Shown in pieces: positions 28,013 through 36,825 of a stretch of DNA of 64,000 bases. The notes beneath the pieces are model-generated. The model made no database searches and was not told where the DNA came from. It saw nothing but the letters and a program-made list of their open reading frames with translations. A program made the translations under genes and the position numbers. The stretch comes from Rhodosalinus halophilus (GTDB taxonomy: Bacteria; Pseudomonadota; Alphaproteobacteria; Rhodobacterales; Rhodobacteraceae): the NCBI RefSeq assembly GCF_003298775.1, contig NZ_QNTQ01000001.1:62001-126000 (forward strand), written 5' to 3'. How positions within the stretch are numbered: the stretch's first letter is position 1; the number at the start of each line of letters is the position of its first letter.

Positions 28013-28456
28013 TCAGCCGCGTGACGCGACCTCATCCACAAAGGCCGCTGCGCGGTCGACGTACCGACGCTTGATCGCCACCCAGGCGTCGCCGCTCTTG
28101 GTCTCACCCAGAGTCATGTTCAGGTACCACAGGGACTCGTGCCGGACGATCCAGCCCGGCCTCTCCATCGCCACAAGCTTGCGGCGGACGGTTTCCCGCG
28201 GGATGCCGCTGCGAGCTGCGATCTCCGATTGTGTCATGCCGACGGCAGCTTCGGTCCCGCGCGCCGCCCTTGCGAGGAGCAGGAGTATCGTGACCGCTTT
28301 CATATCCCCGCCGAACGCCTGCCCGAGATCCGCGAGCGTCGTCGCGATGGAATCGATTGCCCGGATTTCCAGGTGATCCGAGTGTAACTCGTCTGCGGGA
28401 GACGATGCCGCCAATCGGGCCATGCCCTTCGCAGCCTGCCCTCCAGTGTCCCGCAT
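28013..28456 (-). CDS. Winged-helix transcriptional regulator (paralogue B)
   Basis: The 147-residue product is convergent with paralogue A, 28 bp away. It carries the same DNA-binding unit (SEIAARSGIPRETVRRKL...GWIVRH) near residues 78-108, preceded by a helical region (ATTLADLGQAFGGDMKAVTILLLLARAARG). The C-terminal tail is short. No cofactor or ligand domain is recognised. It may regulate its own region or the dehydrogenase genes nearby. Confidence 0.7.
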   Translation of the reverse strand: MRDTGGQAAKGMARLAASSPADELHSDHLEIRAIDSIATTLADLGQAFGGDMKAVTILLLLARAARGTEAAVGMTQSEIAARSGIPRETVRRKLVAMERPGWIVRHESLWYLNMTLGETKSGDAWVAIKRRYVDRAAAFVDEVASRG

Positions 28457-28718
28457 GCCGATCCTCCGTACGGCTTTCTACATACCAAAGGCTGCTGCGC
28501 GGTCGAGCAATCATGGCGACCACTGTGAGCAGGTCCCGCATTCTGCTTGGGCCGACACATGGTGTACCGGACCCACGGTGCCCAAGATGAGCAGGTGTGA
28601 TCTCGTAACGGCGGAAAATGCCACGCTAAGGTGCATATGCTCGCGGCATGCGCCGGCGGGTAGGGACCAGACATGCCGATGCTGGACGGGAACCGGTATC
28701 TTCGTTGAAAGAGACGTC

Positions 28719-28941
28719 ATGCTCAGCAAGACCAGACCTGCGATTGCCCTGCCGGCCTGTGTCGGCCTTGCCGCCGCCTGTTTCGACAGCCGCGAGGCCA
28801 ACACCGAGACGGGGACCAGTGGGGGCAGCCGCCGGCCAGGCCTTCGCCGAAGGTCCCGCCCGCGGGGCGGCGACACCGGTCGGTGCGGCCATCGGCACGC
28901 TAATGGGCGCGACCCGGCCCAGATCCGGCACCTGCGTCTAA
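28719..28941 (+). pseudogene. Frameshifted glycine-zipper lipoprotein
   Basis: The ATG at 28719 opens a lipoprotein signal (ALPACVGLAAAC, lipobox LAAAC) followed by FDSREANTETGT. The natural continuation lies one frame over from about 28818: GAAAGQAFAEGPARGAAT...AAIGTLMGA, a glycine-zipper pattern as in OsmB-like outer membrane lipoproteins. That frame ends at TAA 28939-28941. A single-base insertion or deletion explains the split. It could be a sequencing error, but the neighbourhood holds several other broken genes. Confidence 0.6.
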
Positions 28942-29049
28942 CGCAAGAACCGAACAGGCGAGACGTTCCGGGAGACTCTCGTGTGAATGTGCGGCAGGTG
29001 CCTCGGAAAGAAGCCGTAGCGCCCGCGACGGTGAAGATGGAGGTGGTCG

Positions 29050-29847
29050 TTGGCAGGTGACGACCGTCTGATGTTGGGTGGTCGCTCGATGCTGATCACG
29101 GGCGGCAGCCAGGGCATGGGTGCTGCCACCGCACGCCTCGCGGCATCGCGGGGCGCGAAGGTCATGATCGCCTCCCCCGATGGCGAGGGCCTCGAACGGG
29201 TCGCAGCGGAGATCACCGAGGCCGGCGGGACCTGCGCCTGGACGACCTGCGATGTCACCAGTTCGGACGAGGTGCGCACCATGGTCGCCACGACCGTGGA
29301 GCGTTTCGGCGCGCTCGACCTCGCCTTCGTCAACGCGGGCATCTCGCATCCGCCGATGCTGCCCGAAGACGTGGACGACGATCTTCTGGAGCGTATTCTC
29401 GCCGTGAACGTGAAGGGCGCCTTCGCGTGCTGCCGGGACGCCGGGACGCAGATGCTCGCCCAGGGGCGGGGCGGTGCGATCCTGGTCAACGGCTCGATGT
29501 CGGGGATCACCGGCGTCGGCAGCATGCTGCCCTATGCCACGAGCAAGCACGCGGCAGTCGGCATGGTGAAGTCCTTGGCCGTCGCGTGGGGTCCTCGCGG
29601 CGTCCGCGTGAACTATCAGGGTCCTGGCGCGACCGAGACCCCGATGCTCGACCGTGCCATGGACGATGTGGCGCGGTTTCACGGAGGCAACCCGTCGCAG
29701 GCGATTCCGTCGAAGATGCAGGCTCCCCTCGCACGGACCATGACCGCCGAGGAACAGGCGGAGGTCGCCTGCTTTCTTCTGTCCGACGCAGCCTCGGCGA
29801 TGACCGGTGCCATCGTGATCGCCGATGGCGGACTGACTGCATTCTGA
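29050..29847 (+). CDS. Short-chain dehydrogenase/reductase (cytoplasmic)
   Basis: The 265-residue product is a classical SDR: cofactor motif TGGSQGMG near residue 17, NAGIS near residue 97, catalytic Ser in NGSMSG, and YATSK near residue 170. The C-terminal block GAIVIADGGLTAF is typical. There is no signal peptide, unlike the dehydrogenase at 26203. The start is a TTG at 29050, supported by GGAGGT five bases before it; an ATG at 29071 has no such site. A small membrane protein follows after seven bases. The substrate is unknown. Confidence 0.88.
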   Translation: MAGDDRLMLGGRSMLITGGSQGMGAATARLAASRGAKVMIASPDGEGLERVAAEITEAGGTCAWTTCDVTSSDEVRTMVATTVERFGALDLAFVNAGISHPPMLPEDVDDDLLERILAVNVKGAFACCRDAGTQMLAQGRGGAILVNGSMSGITGVGSMLPYATSKHAAVGMVKSLAVAWGPRGVRVNYQGPGATETPMLDRAMDDVARFHGGNPSQAIPSKMQAPLARTMTAEEQAEVACFLLSDAASAMTGAIVIADGGLTAF

Positions 29848-29854
29848 GGGTCTC

Positions 29855-30391
29855 ATGGACAAGGCTCCCGGAAAGACCGTCGCCGGCGCGCCGGTGGAGC
29901 CCGATGCGGAAACAAGCCTGCAACGTCTGGACCGGGCGGCACTCGGCATCATCTACGGATCGATCACCGTCCTGAGCGTGCTCATGGCCGTTGGGGACCA
30001 TTCCGAGCAACCGCTCGAGACAGCCGCCGTCCTCTTCGGCTCGACACTCGCCGTGACTCTCGCCAAGGCGTTTTCCGAACTGTTGTCCCGGGCCCTCGAC
30101 AGCGGTGAAAAGATCACCCGGACCTCGTGGCGCAAAGCATGGGCGCATAGCCGTCCGGTCCTCGTGACGGCCAATATCTCGACCGCCCTGTTCATGGCGG
30201 CCGGCTTCGGGGTGATCTCTATAGAGCTCGCCCTGATCCTGTCGCAGGCAAGCTGCGTGCTTTTCCTCCTGACGCTGGGCGCGCGTGTGGGCTGGGTGCT
30301 CGAAAGGGCCGTGCTTTCGACCATCCTGGGCGCGGGCTTTGCGGGAAGTATCGGACTGCTCCTGGCCCTCATGAAATTCGTTATCCATTGA
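29855..30391 (+). CDS. Hypothetical membrane protein
   Basis: The 178-residue product has four hydrophobic segments (ALGIIYGSITVLSVLMAVG; TAAVLFGSTLAVTLAKAF; VTANISTALFMAAGFGVISI; LALILSQASCVLFLLTLGA) and a final helix ending KFVIH. I do not recognise the family. It begins seven bases after the upstream dehydrogenase, so it is probably in the same operon. Confidence 0.68.
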   Translation: MDKAPGKTVAGAPVEPDAETSLQRLDRAALGIIYGSITVLSVLMAVGDHSEQPLETAAVLFGSTLAVTLAKAFSELLSRALDSGEKITRTSWRKAWAHSRPVLVTANISTALFMAAGFGVISIELALILSQASCVLFLLTLGARVGWVLERAVLSTILGAGFAGSIGLLLALMKFVIH

Positions 30392-30851
30392 GGGTGTTAC
30401 CCGAGCCGCCGCAATTCCTGACGGTTATGGATCGGCTTCTGTAATCGGGGCGGGCTCGTCAAGTGCGGCCGATCGTGGTTCCCTCTTGGGGTCATGCTTC
30501 TGTCCCCGCTCGGGCATTGAGGCGCGCCGCACGTTGGCGGTCGAAGGTGAGGCGGACCAAGGCCCGAACGGCGGGCTTGCGTGATTGCACGCAGAAGCAG
30601 CACCAGGCATTCGTGCGGCCTTCGCCGCATGCCCCTCCCTGACGGGACCTTTGTCCGAAGCCCTCGGCAGCCCGGCGGAGGGCGCGATTTCGCATCGTGA
30701 CGGGCCGCGCCCGTGCCCCGGGGAGGCTCTCGCCCGCCCATGTGCCGGGAAACCGGTCGCAGCTCGGTCCGCGTCATCGTCGTCAGGGCGGGTCAACCGT
30801 CCTCACCCCTCTGGAGAGGGTGATCACTACGGCCATCCGGCCCCATTCGAC
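30392..30851. other. No gene recognised
   Basis: About 460 bp between the membrane protein and a decayed fragment. Open frames exist on both strands but they are Arg/Pro-rich, overlap each other and lack ribosome sites. Nothing recognisable was found. Confidence 0.5.
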
Positions 30852-31261
30852 ATGTTCGTCGCGCGCCGCCGCGATGATGATGAGATCGCTGCCCGGGTCC
30901 AGGAGGACACCCATGTCCCGTTGCGCGGGAGGCCCGAGATGACCGATCAGGCCCCCGCCAGCCGGCGCTTACGCTCGACGACAGCGTCGCCGCCTACCAA
31001 CTCGCCCGCCTCGCGGCGAGCGTGACACCCTGCGCCGATCTCGTGGCGAGCGGCACCTGGGACAAGTACGAGCAGCGCGTGACCGAACTCGCGCGGAGGC
31101 ACCCGCGTTCGGATCCCTACGCGGCCTATCTGTCGAAGGCACGGACTGGTGCCTTGAGCAGCCGCAACGCCAGGCAGGCGGACCGCTCCGCCCTGGTGCG
31201 GCGCGCCGCCCTCGACGTGCTCGAGCTGATGCCGGTCCTCTGGCGCGCGCGACTGACGCGG
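30852..31261 (+). pseudogene. Possible decayed gene fragment, unknown family
   Basis: Two adjacent frames look protein-like: MFVARRRDDDEIAARVQED...PEMTDQAP from 30852, then, after a shift near 30960, LTLDDSVAAYQLARLAASV...WDKYEQRVTELARRH...LVRRAALDVLELMPVL up to about 31261. The second part has a helical, charged pattern unlike the shadow frames around it. I do not recognise it. It stops where the integrase remnant on the other strand begins, so it may be the stump left by a recombination event. Confidence 0.3.
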
Positions 31262-31319
31262 GCGCCCGCGAAGGCGGACCGTGGGCGGATCGTCGACCGG
31301 CCGTCGCGTCGGCGCGCCC

Positions 31320-31587
31320 GCGCGCGGGCGCGGCGGCGCGCCTTGATCGGATCGATCTCCTGCGCCACGAGGCGGCGCGCCGTCTCGGCGGCTTCGCGGG
31401 CCTCCGCCAGCCCGACGTCGCGGAGCGCGCCGAGCCCCATCTCGCGCGTCCGCCCGTAGAGCGTGAAGCGATAGACCCACTGCGCGCCATCCCGGCGCTT
31501 GTGCAACCAGAGACCGCGCCCGTCGCCGTGCTTGCCCGAAGCCAAGAACCTGAGCCGGGCGAGCCGCAGGCTGTTCGACTTGACCAT
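31320..31587 (-). pseudogene. Integrase remnant (N-terminal arm-binding domain)
   Basis: The frame from ATG 31587 gives the start of a tyrosine-type phage integrase with the DUF4102 arm-binding domain: LRFLASGKHGDGRGLWLHKR, GAQWVYRFTLYGRTREMGLG, VGLAEAREAAETARRLVAQ, DPIKARR. After about residue 85 the similarity ends in an Arg-rich run, and the catalytic domain with its Tyr is absent. It marks the right side of the accessory segment. Confidence 0.7.
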
Positions 31588-31772
31588 TCCGTATCCTTCT
31601 TCCAATCCACGCTCCGTGCTGCGACCGCCCGGACCCTCCCGAGCGGCCGTGAGACCCTAACCGGCTGACTTCAAAGCAGGACCAAAGCCGGCTGGGCTCC
31701 CTTTGGAGCCTGTGATACGGAAGGATACGCCTCCGGCGGGGTATTTGGGGCAAGAGGAAGGACCGGGCGGGG

Positions 31773-32606
31773 TCAGCCCGGCACGACCGGGCCGAGCGGC
31801 GCGTGGCGGTTCACGTCCTTGTAGAGCAGGTAGCGGAAGGGCCCCGGGCCGCCGGCGTAGCAGGCCTGGGGGCAGAAGGCGCGCAGCCACATGTAGTCGC
31901 CCGCCTCGACCTCGACCCAGTCGCGGTTCAGGCGGTAGACGCCCTTGCCCTCGAGCACGAAGAGGCCGTGCTCCATGACATGGGTTTCGAGAAACGGGAT
32001 CGCGGCGCCCGGCTGGAGCGTCACGATCGTCACATGCATGTCGTGACGCAGGTCGTCGGGGTCCATGAAGCGGGTGGTGGCCCAACGCCCCTCGGTGCCC
32101 GGCATCGGATCGGGGGGGATCCCCGCTGCCTCGGCGACGACGGGATCGGGCGGCGCGAGTCCGTCCACCGGCACCCAGGCCTTGCGGATCCAGTGGACGC
32201 GCAGGGGCGTCTCTCCCCCGGCGTGCAGGGACCAGCGAAGGCCCGGCGGCACATAGGCGAAATGGCCGGGACCGAGGTCGCGGGTCTCCTCGCCGATGCG
32301 CAGCCTTGCCGCGCCGTGGGTGACGAAGAGCCCCGCTTCGGCGCGCGGGTCGCTTTCGGGGCGGTCGGAGCCGCCGCCGGGCGCCACCTCCATCAGGTAA
32401 TGCGCGAAGGTCTCGGAGAAGCCGCTCATCGGCCGCGCCAGAACCCACAGGCGCGTGCCCTCCCAGTGCGGCAGGCGGCTGGCGACGATGTCGCGCTGCA
32501 CGCCGGCGGGGATGACGGCATAGGCCTCGGTGAAGACCGCGCGGCCTGTCAGCAGATCTTCCTGCGGGGGGTGCCCGCCCGGCGGCGCGGGGTAGCTGCG
32601 GGTCAT
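31773..32606 (-). CDS. allE: (S)-ureidoglycine aminohydrolase
   Basis: The 277-residue bicupin releases ammonia from (S)-ureidoglycine to give (S)-ureidoglycolate, a late step of purine (allantoin) breakdown. The C-terminal cupin has the metal-binding and signature segment ETHVMEHGLFVLEGKGVYRL, followed by GDYMWLRAFCPQACYAGG, which is characteristic of the AllE/UGHY/YlbA family. The N-terminal cupin (LFVTHGAARLRIGEETRDLG) is also present. No other purine-degradation gene is in the window. It is followed upstream by an AraC regulator on the same strand. Confidence 0.92.
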   Translation of the reverse strand: MTRSYPAPPGGHPPQEDLLTGRAVFTEAYAVIPAGVQRDIVASRLPHWEGTRLWVLARPMSGFSETFAHYLMEVAPGGGSDRPESDPRAEAGLFVTHGAARLRIGEETRDLGPGHFAYVPPGLRWSLHAGGETPLRVHWIRKAWVPVDGLAPPDPVVAEAAGIPPDPMPGTEGRWATTRFMDPDDLRHDMHVTIVTLQPGAAIPFLETHVMEHGLFVLEGKGVYRLNRDWVEVEAGDYMWLRAFCPQACYAGGPGPFRYLLYKDVNRHAPLGPVVPG

Positions 32607-32672
32607 CGATCGCCTCTCGTGATACGCGTCCGGACTGTCGCGCCACCGGGCGCGCGCTGCAAGACCCTGCGC

Positions 32673-33665
32673 TCAGACCGCGCGTGCGCGTCCCGGAGTC
32701 TCCCCGAAGCGCGCGCGATAGTCCTGCGCGAAGCGTCCCAGATGCGAGAAGCCGCAGGCATGGGCCACGTCGCCCACCCGCTCGGGATCGCGGCGGCGGC
32801 TGAGGCGGTAATGCGCGGCGTCGAGCCGCACCTGCCGCAGATACTGCATCGGGCTGAGGCCGAAGGCCTTGCGGAAACCGATCTGCAGCGCGCGCGGGCA
32901 GAGGCCGCAGTGCGCGGCGATCGTGTCGAGGCGCAAGGGCTCGGGGTAATGTGCGTGCATGAACTCGACCGCGCGGCGCAGGTCGCGCGGCAGCATCGGA
33001 CGCTCGCGCCGCCAGAAGGCGTGCGAGATGTTGCTGGGCTGCAGCGTCAGCAGGCTTTCGGCCAGGTCCCGCTCGGCCCGCCCCTCGCGCAGGCCCGCGC
33101 GCCCGCACCAGAGATCGCCGCGGTCCACCGCCCGCGCCGCGGCGAGCACGCGGGCGCGCAATTCGCGGCCCGCCGGGCTTTCGAGGTCGACGGCCGGGGC
33201 GAAGCGCACTGGGCCGGGCAGCGGGCCGCCGAGCAGCTCTTCGGCCACGCGTTCCAGATGCGCCCGGTCGACCTGCAGCAGCAGCTTGCGGCAGTCCTCC
33301 GACCAGATCATGCGCGTCTCGCGGTCGGGGTTGAGGATCGTCCCGCGCCGGGCGGAGGCGTCCACCTCCTCGCCGCGGTGCGCGACGCGGGCACTGCCTT
33401 CGAGCGGGATCTGAAGAAGGTAGAACCGGCCGAGCTCTCCGGGGTCGATCTCGACCTCGGCGCCATAGCCCAAGGCGTTGAGCGAGACGTGACGCCCGCC
33501 CACGTGGTTGTGCCGCGCATCGAGGCGTGCGCCGCGCCGGCGCAGGTCGAGGCGGTGATCGCAGAAGGCGCGGCCGACGACATCGCGCGCCTCGCACAGA
33601 TCGGTGGTCTGAAGGATCGGATGGGCCTGCAGCAACGGCGCAGACCCGACATGCCCCTGCGTCAT
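32673..33665 (-). CDS. AraC-family transcriptional regulator
   Basis: The 330-residue product has an N-terminal cupin-like ligand domain (about 20-190) and a C-terminal double helix-turn-helix (about 225-325: LRLDTIAAHCGLCPRALQIGFRKAFG; VGDVAHACGFSHLGRFAQDYRARFGETP). The open frame runs far upstream into the divergent genes, but the ATG at 33665 gives the normal length. Its target is unknown. It lies between allE (same strand) and the divergent cupin/monooxygenase pair, so it probably controls one of these. Confidence 0.87.
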   Translation of the reverse strand: MTQGHVGSAPLLQAHPILQTTDLCEARDVVGRAFCDHRLDLRRRGARLDARHNHVGGRHVSLNALGYGAEVEIDPGELGRFYLLQIPLEGSARVAHRGEEVDASARRGTILNPDRETRMIWSEDCRKLLLQVDRAHLERVAEELLGGPLPGPVRFAPAVDLESPAGRELRARVLAAARAVDRGDLWCGRAGLREGRAERDLAESLLTLQPSNISHAFWRRERPMLPRDLRRAVEFMHAHYPEPLRLDTIAAHCGLCPRALQIGFRKAFGLSPMQYLRQVRLDAAHYRLSRRRDPERVGDVAHACGFSHLGRFAQDYRARFGETPGRARAV

Positions 33666-33696
33666 GGCGCGGCACTCTACCGCAGGCCGCGCATAT

Positions 33697-33708
33697 TTCA
33701 AGCTTGAA
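33697..33708. promoter_or_regulatory. 12-bp palindrome in the AraC/cupin divergent promoter region
   Basis: TTCAAGCTTGAA is a perfect palindrome, followed directly by GCTTTT so that AAGCTT half-units repeat. It lies 32 bp from the AraC start and 105 bp from the cupin start, in AT-richer sequence than its surroundings. It is a candidate operator or promoter element. Confidence 0.35.
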
Positions 33709-33812
33709 GCTTTTGCCCAAGAGGGATTCGCTTTCCGGATAACGCCCCGCGCGAGGGCCTGCGATACTTGCGGCGGGCGCCGCGGACGCCCCCACATCAG
33801 GAGGGAAACACG

Positions 33813-34253
33813 ATGCAACAGGGAATCACTCCGGCCGCCGAGGGCCTCGAAGGCAAGAGCTGGAACGTCGTCGGCCACACCTACACGCCCAAGCTTCTGA
33901 GCCCCAACGCCTTCATCTGGCATGCGCATATCCCGGACGGCACCTTCGTGCCGCCGCACATCCACCCCACGCAGGACGAATGGATCGTGATGCTGGAGGG
34001 CCACCTCGAGGTCGAGTTCGGCGGCGACGTGCACAAGGCGGGGCCTGGCGACACGATCCGCATGCCGATGGGCATCGCGCACGGCATCTTCAACCGGTCC
34101 GGCAAGGACGCGACCTGCGTCTTCGGCGTGGCGCCCTCGCGCAAGCTCTTCGATCTCTTCACCAAGCTCGACGGCGTGACCGACCCCGACGAACTCGTGC
34201 GCATCTCGGCCGAGCACGAGGTCGATTTCCTGCCGCCGCCGGACGCGGCGTGA
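33813..34253 (+). CDS. Cupin-domain protein
   Basis: The 146-residue product is a single cupin barrel. Cupin motif 1 is visible as PPHIHPTQDEWIVMLEGHLEVEFG near residues 48-70, with His, His and Glu positioned to bind a metal, and motif 2 as PMGIAHGIFN near residue 90. The ATG at 33813 has AGGAGGG nine bases upstream. A flavin monooxygenase follows after 16 bp in the same direction, so the two probably act in one pathway, for example in oxidation of a small organic compound. Substrate unknown. Confidence 0.83.
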   Translation: MQQGITPAAEGLEGKSWNVVGHTYTPKLLSPNAFIWHAHIPDGTFVPPHIHPTQDEWIVMLEGHLEVEFGGDVHKAGPGDTIRMPMGIAHGIFNRSGKDATCVFGVAPSRKLFDLFTKLDGVTDPDELVRISAEHEVDFLPPPDAA

Positions 34254-34269
34254 CCGGGAGGGCCACGCA

Positions 34270-35757
34270 ATGGTGAAACGCAAGAAAGTCGCGGTCATCG
34301 GCGGCGGGATCAGCGGCCTCGCCGCCGCCAGGGCCTTCGACGCCAAGGGGCACCGCGTCTGCGGGTTCGAGCGCAGCCACGACTTCGGCGGGGTCTGGGA
34401 GCTCTCGCGCTCCTACCCGGACGTGCAGACCCAGTCGCCGAAGGACCTCTACCGCTACACCGACATGCCCATGCCGGCGGACTACCCGGAATGGCCGAAG
34501 GGGCCGCAGGTGCACGCCTATCTGCACGCCTACGCCGAAAAGCACGCCCTGCCCCGGCTCTTCCGGCTGAATACCGAGGTCGCCGCGATGGAGCGGCGGG
34601 CGGACGGCGAACCGGGCTGGACGCTCACGCTGCGTGCGGGCGGGCAGGAGTGGAGCGAGGATTTCGACTTCGTCGCCGTCTGCACCGGTCAGTTCTCGGA
34701 AAAGAACATCCTGACCCACCCCGGGCAGGACGCCTTCGTCGCGCAGGGCGGGCGGGTCATGCATTCGTCCGAATACACCGACCCCTCGATCGCGGAAGGA
34801 AAGGATGTCGTGGTGCTGGGCGCCTCGAAGTCGGGCACCGACATCGCCGTGAACGCGGCGAGGAACGGCGCGAAATCCGTCACGCTCGTCTACCGCGAGA
34901 ACGTCTGGCGCATCCCCTATTTCGTGGGCGGAATCAACTTCAAGCGGCTGCTCTACATGCGCGCGCAGGAGATGCAGTTCAACGGCTGGGGCCGCGGGCC
35001 GGCGGCGAAGGCCGTGGCGGCGGTGACCAAGCCGCTCGTCTGGGCCAACTTCCGCGGGCTCGAGACGCTGCTCAAGCTCCAGCTCGGGCTGAAGAAGCAC
35101 AACATGGTGCCCAAGACGCCGATCGAGAAGGAGGCCTCCTGCTCGCTGCCGATCGTGACGCCGGGCTTCTTCGAGTACATGAACGAGGGGAAGATCAGAC
35201 CCGTCATCGGCACCTTCGAGGCCTATGAGGACGGCGGCGTGCGGCTGACCACCGGAGAGACGGTGCCCTGCGACGTGGCCGTGCTCGCCGTGGGCTGGAA
35301 ACTGGGGGTGCCCTACCTGCCCGAGGAATACCGCAAGAAGCTGATCGAGCCGGACGGCCAGTATCGGGTCTATCGCCTGTCGGTGAACCCCGACCTGCCC
35401 GACATGGGCTTCGTCGGCTTCAACTCCAGCTTCTGCACCACGCTTTCGGCGGAGCTGATCGCCAACTGGCTGGTGCGCTACATGGACGGCCAGCTCGCCC
35501 GCCAGCCCACGCGCGAGGAGATGGAGGCCGATATCGAGGCCAATCTCGAATGGCGCCGCAAGGAGCGCCCGGCCGCCCGGGTCTACGGCGGGCTCTGCTC
35601 GGCGCCCTTCCATTTCCGGCACTTCGACGAGCTGATGCAGGACATGGGCGCGACGCAGTGGAAACGCGCCAACCCGGTGGTCGAGATGTTCAGCTATCCG
35701 GACGCGGACGCCTACGGCCGTTTCCTGGCCACCACGCCGGAGTATCGCGCCGCCTGA
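34270..35757 (+). CDS. Flavin-containing monooxygenase
   Basis: The 495-residue product is a class B flavoprotein monooxygenase. FAD binds at GGGISGLAAARAF (residue 13 onward) and NADPH at LGASKSGTDIAVNAA (near 180). The FMO fingerprint ending in GGRVMHSSEY lies near residue 160. Such enzymes oxygenate N, S or carbonyl groups of small compounds. The substrate cannot be read; it is longer than bacterial trimethylamine monooxygenase (about 450 residues). It is the second gene of an operon with the cupin and is probably under the AraC regulator. Confidence 0.87.
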   Translation: MVKRKKVAVIGGGISGLAAARAFDAKGHRVCGFERSHDFGGVWELSRSYPDVQTQSPKDLYRYTDMPMPADYPEWPKGPQVHAYLHAYAEKHALPRLFRLNTEVAAMERRADGEPGWTLTLRAGGQEWSEDFDFVAVCTGQFSEKNILTHPGQDAFVAQGGRVMHSSEYTDPSIAEGKDVVVLGASKSGTDIAVNAARNGAKSVTLVYRENVWRIPYFVGGINFKRLLYMRAQEMQFNGWGRGPAAKAVAAVTKPLVWANFRGLETLLKLQLGLKKHNMVPKTPIEKEASCSLPIVTPGFFEYMNEGKIRPVIGTFEAYEDGGVRLTTGETVPCDVAVLAVGWKLGVPYLPEEYRKKLIEPDGQYRVYRLSVNPDLPDMGFVGFNSSFCTTLSAELIANWLVRYMDGQLARQPTREEMEADIEANLEWRRKERPAARVYGGLCSAPFHFRHFDELMQDMGATQWKRANPVVEMFSYPDADAYGRFLATTPEYRAA

Positions 35758-35990
35758 GGGGAGCGCGCGGCGCGATCCGCCCGCTGCCCGGCGCGACGCG
35801 CCGACGGGCAGCGGGCGTCATTCTCTTGCGGCGCCAGCGCGACGGTCGCCCCGGCACGGCGACGTGCGCAGGCTCCCGACTGCGGGAACGCGTATGGCGA
35901 GGCGGGCACCCGCCCGCAGCACCCCGGCGATGGCACCCGTTGCGCGCGACCTTGCCAGAGCGCGCTGCAATGCGTAAAGCCATAGCCCGT

Positions 35991-36066
<76 letters not shown>

Positions 36067-36205
36067 ATCCGGATCGGGACGAGACCGGCAGCGTTCCCTG
36101 CAGCCTGCAAGGCCCTGAAGCGAGACGGCCCTGTCGACCCGCAAAGGCTTGCCCGGTGTATATACAGTTGCTATCCGTTCCGGAACGCCACCACCGCACC
36201 GACCG

Positions 36206-36376
36206 ATGCCCAAGAAGAAGAAGACCAAGAAGGACGGCCAGCTCGTCATCCGCATCGCGAAGGAGGAGCGGGATCGCTTCATCTCGCTTTGCGACGAGAT
36301 GGACAGCTCCGCCGCGCGCGAGATTCGGCTCTTCATCCGGGATTTCGTCGCGCGCCACGAGACCGAGCAGGGCTGA
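36206..36376 (+). CDS. Small ribbon-helix-helix-type protein
   Basis: A 56-residue protein with a Lys-rich start (PKKKKTKKDG), one beta strand (QLVIRIAKEE) and two helices (RDRFISLCDEMD; AREIRLFIRDFVARH). This is the strand-helix-helix layout of Arc/ParG-type dimeric DNA-binding proteins. It lies 140 bp after tRNA-Val and just before a ParA-like remnant, so it may come from a partition or toxin-antitoxin cassette of an integrated element. Function not demonstrable from sequence. Confidence 0.55.
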   Translation: MPKKKKTKKDGQLVIRIAKEERDRFISLCDEMDSSAAREIRLFIRDFVARHETEQG

Positions 36377-36560
36377 GCGCACCCTGCTCGTGGCCAACCG
36401 CAAGGGCGGCCCAGGCAAGACGGCGGCGCTGATCGCGCGGGCCCACCGGATCTCGGTGAAGTCGGTGGCCGGCATTCCCGGGAAGACCGGCTGACTGGTC
36501 GTGGACACGCCCGGAACGCCGCTGGGCGCAATGCGTGCCGCGCGGGGCCGTCTCTGGCGG
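36377..36560 (+). pseudogene. ParA-like ATPase remnant
   Basis: Just after the ribbon-helix-helix gene, the translation shows TLLVANRKGGPGKTAALIARA, a deviant Walker A like ParA, and, past a TGA, LVVDTPGTPLG, like the ParA Walker B region. Only about 60 residues remain and the middle of the protein is gone. The match is short, so this is a low-confidence reading. Confidence 0.35.
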
Positions 36561-36825
36561 CGCTGAACCGAGATGCAGGGCGCCCCGGCCGGGAGGCGGC
36601 GGGAAGTGCCGCCGGTTCGCAGCGCGAACGGCGGTCCGGCCGCCCCGGTCCATCGGGGAACGGGCATGTCCCGAAGCACGGCGCGCGGAAACGGGCGGTC
36701 CCGGCACGCGGCCGCGACCAGGACGCCCTCCTTTTCGCGCCCGCCCCCCGACGCGCGATTGAGCACGGCCTGCAAAGGCCCTACACCATGCCTGCCCAAG
36801 AGGCAGTCACGGAAGGGAGAGGGAC
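36561..36825. other. No gene recognised before metY
   Basis: The stretch is GC-rich with Arg/Pro shadow frames. I looked for the SAM-II and SAM/SAH riboswitch signatures, which often precede sulphur-metabolism genes in alphaproteobacteria, and did not find them. Confidence 0.5.

Noticed and set aside
33666-34346. Upstream extension of the AraC regulator frame
   Set aside because: It would run antisense through the cupin gene; the normal AraC length starts at 33665.
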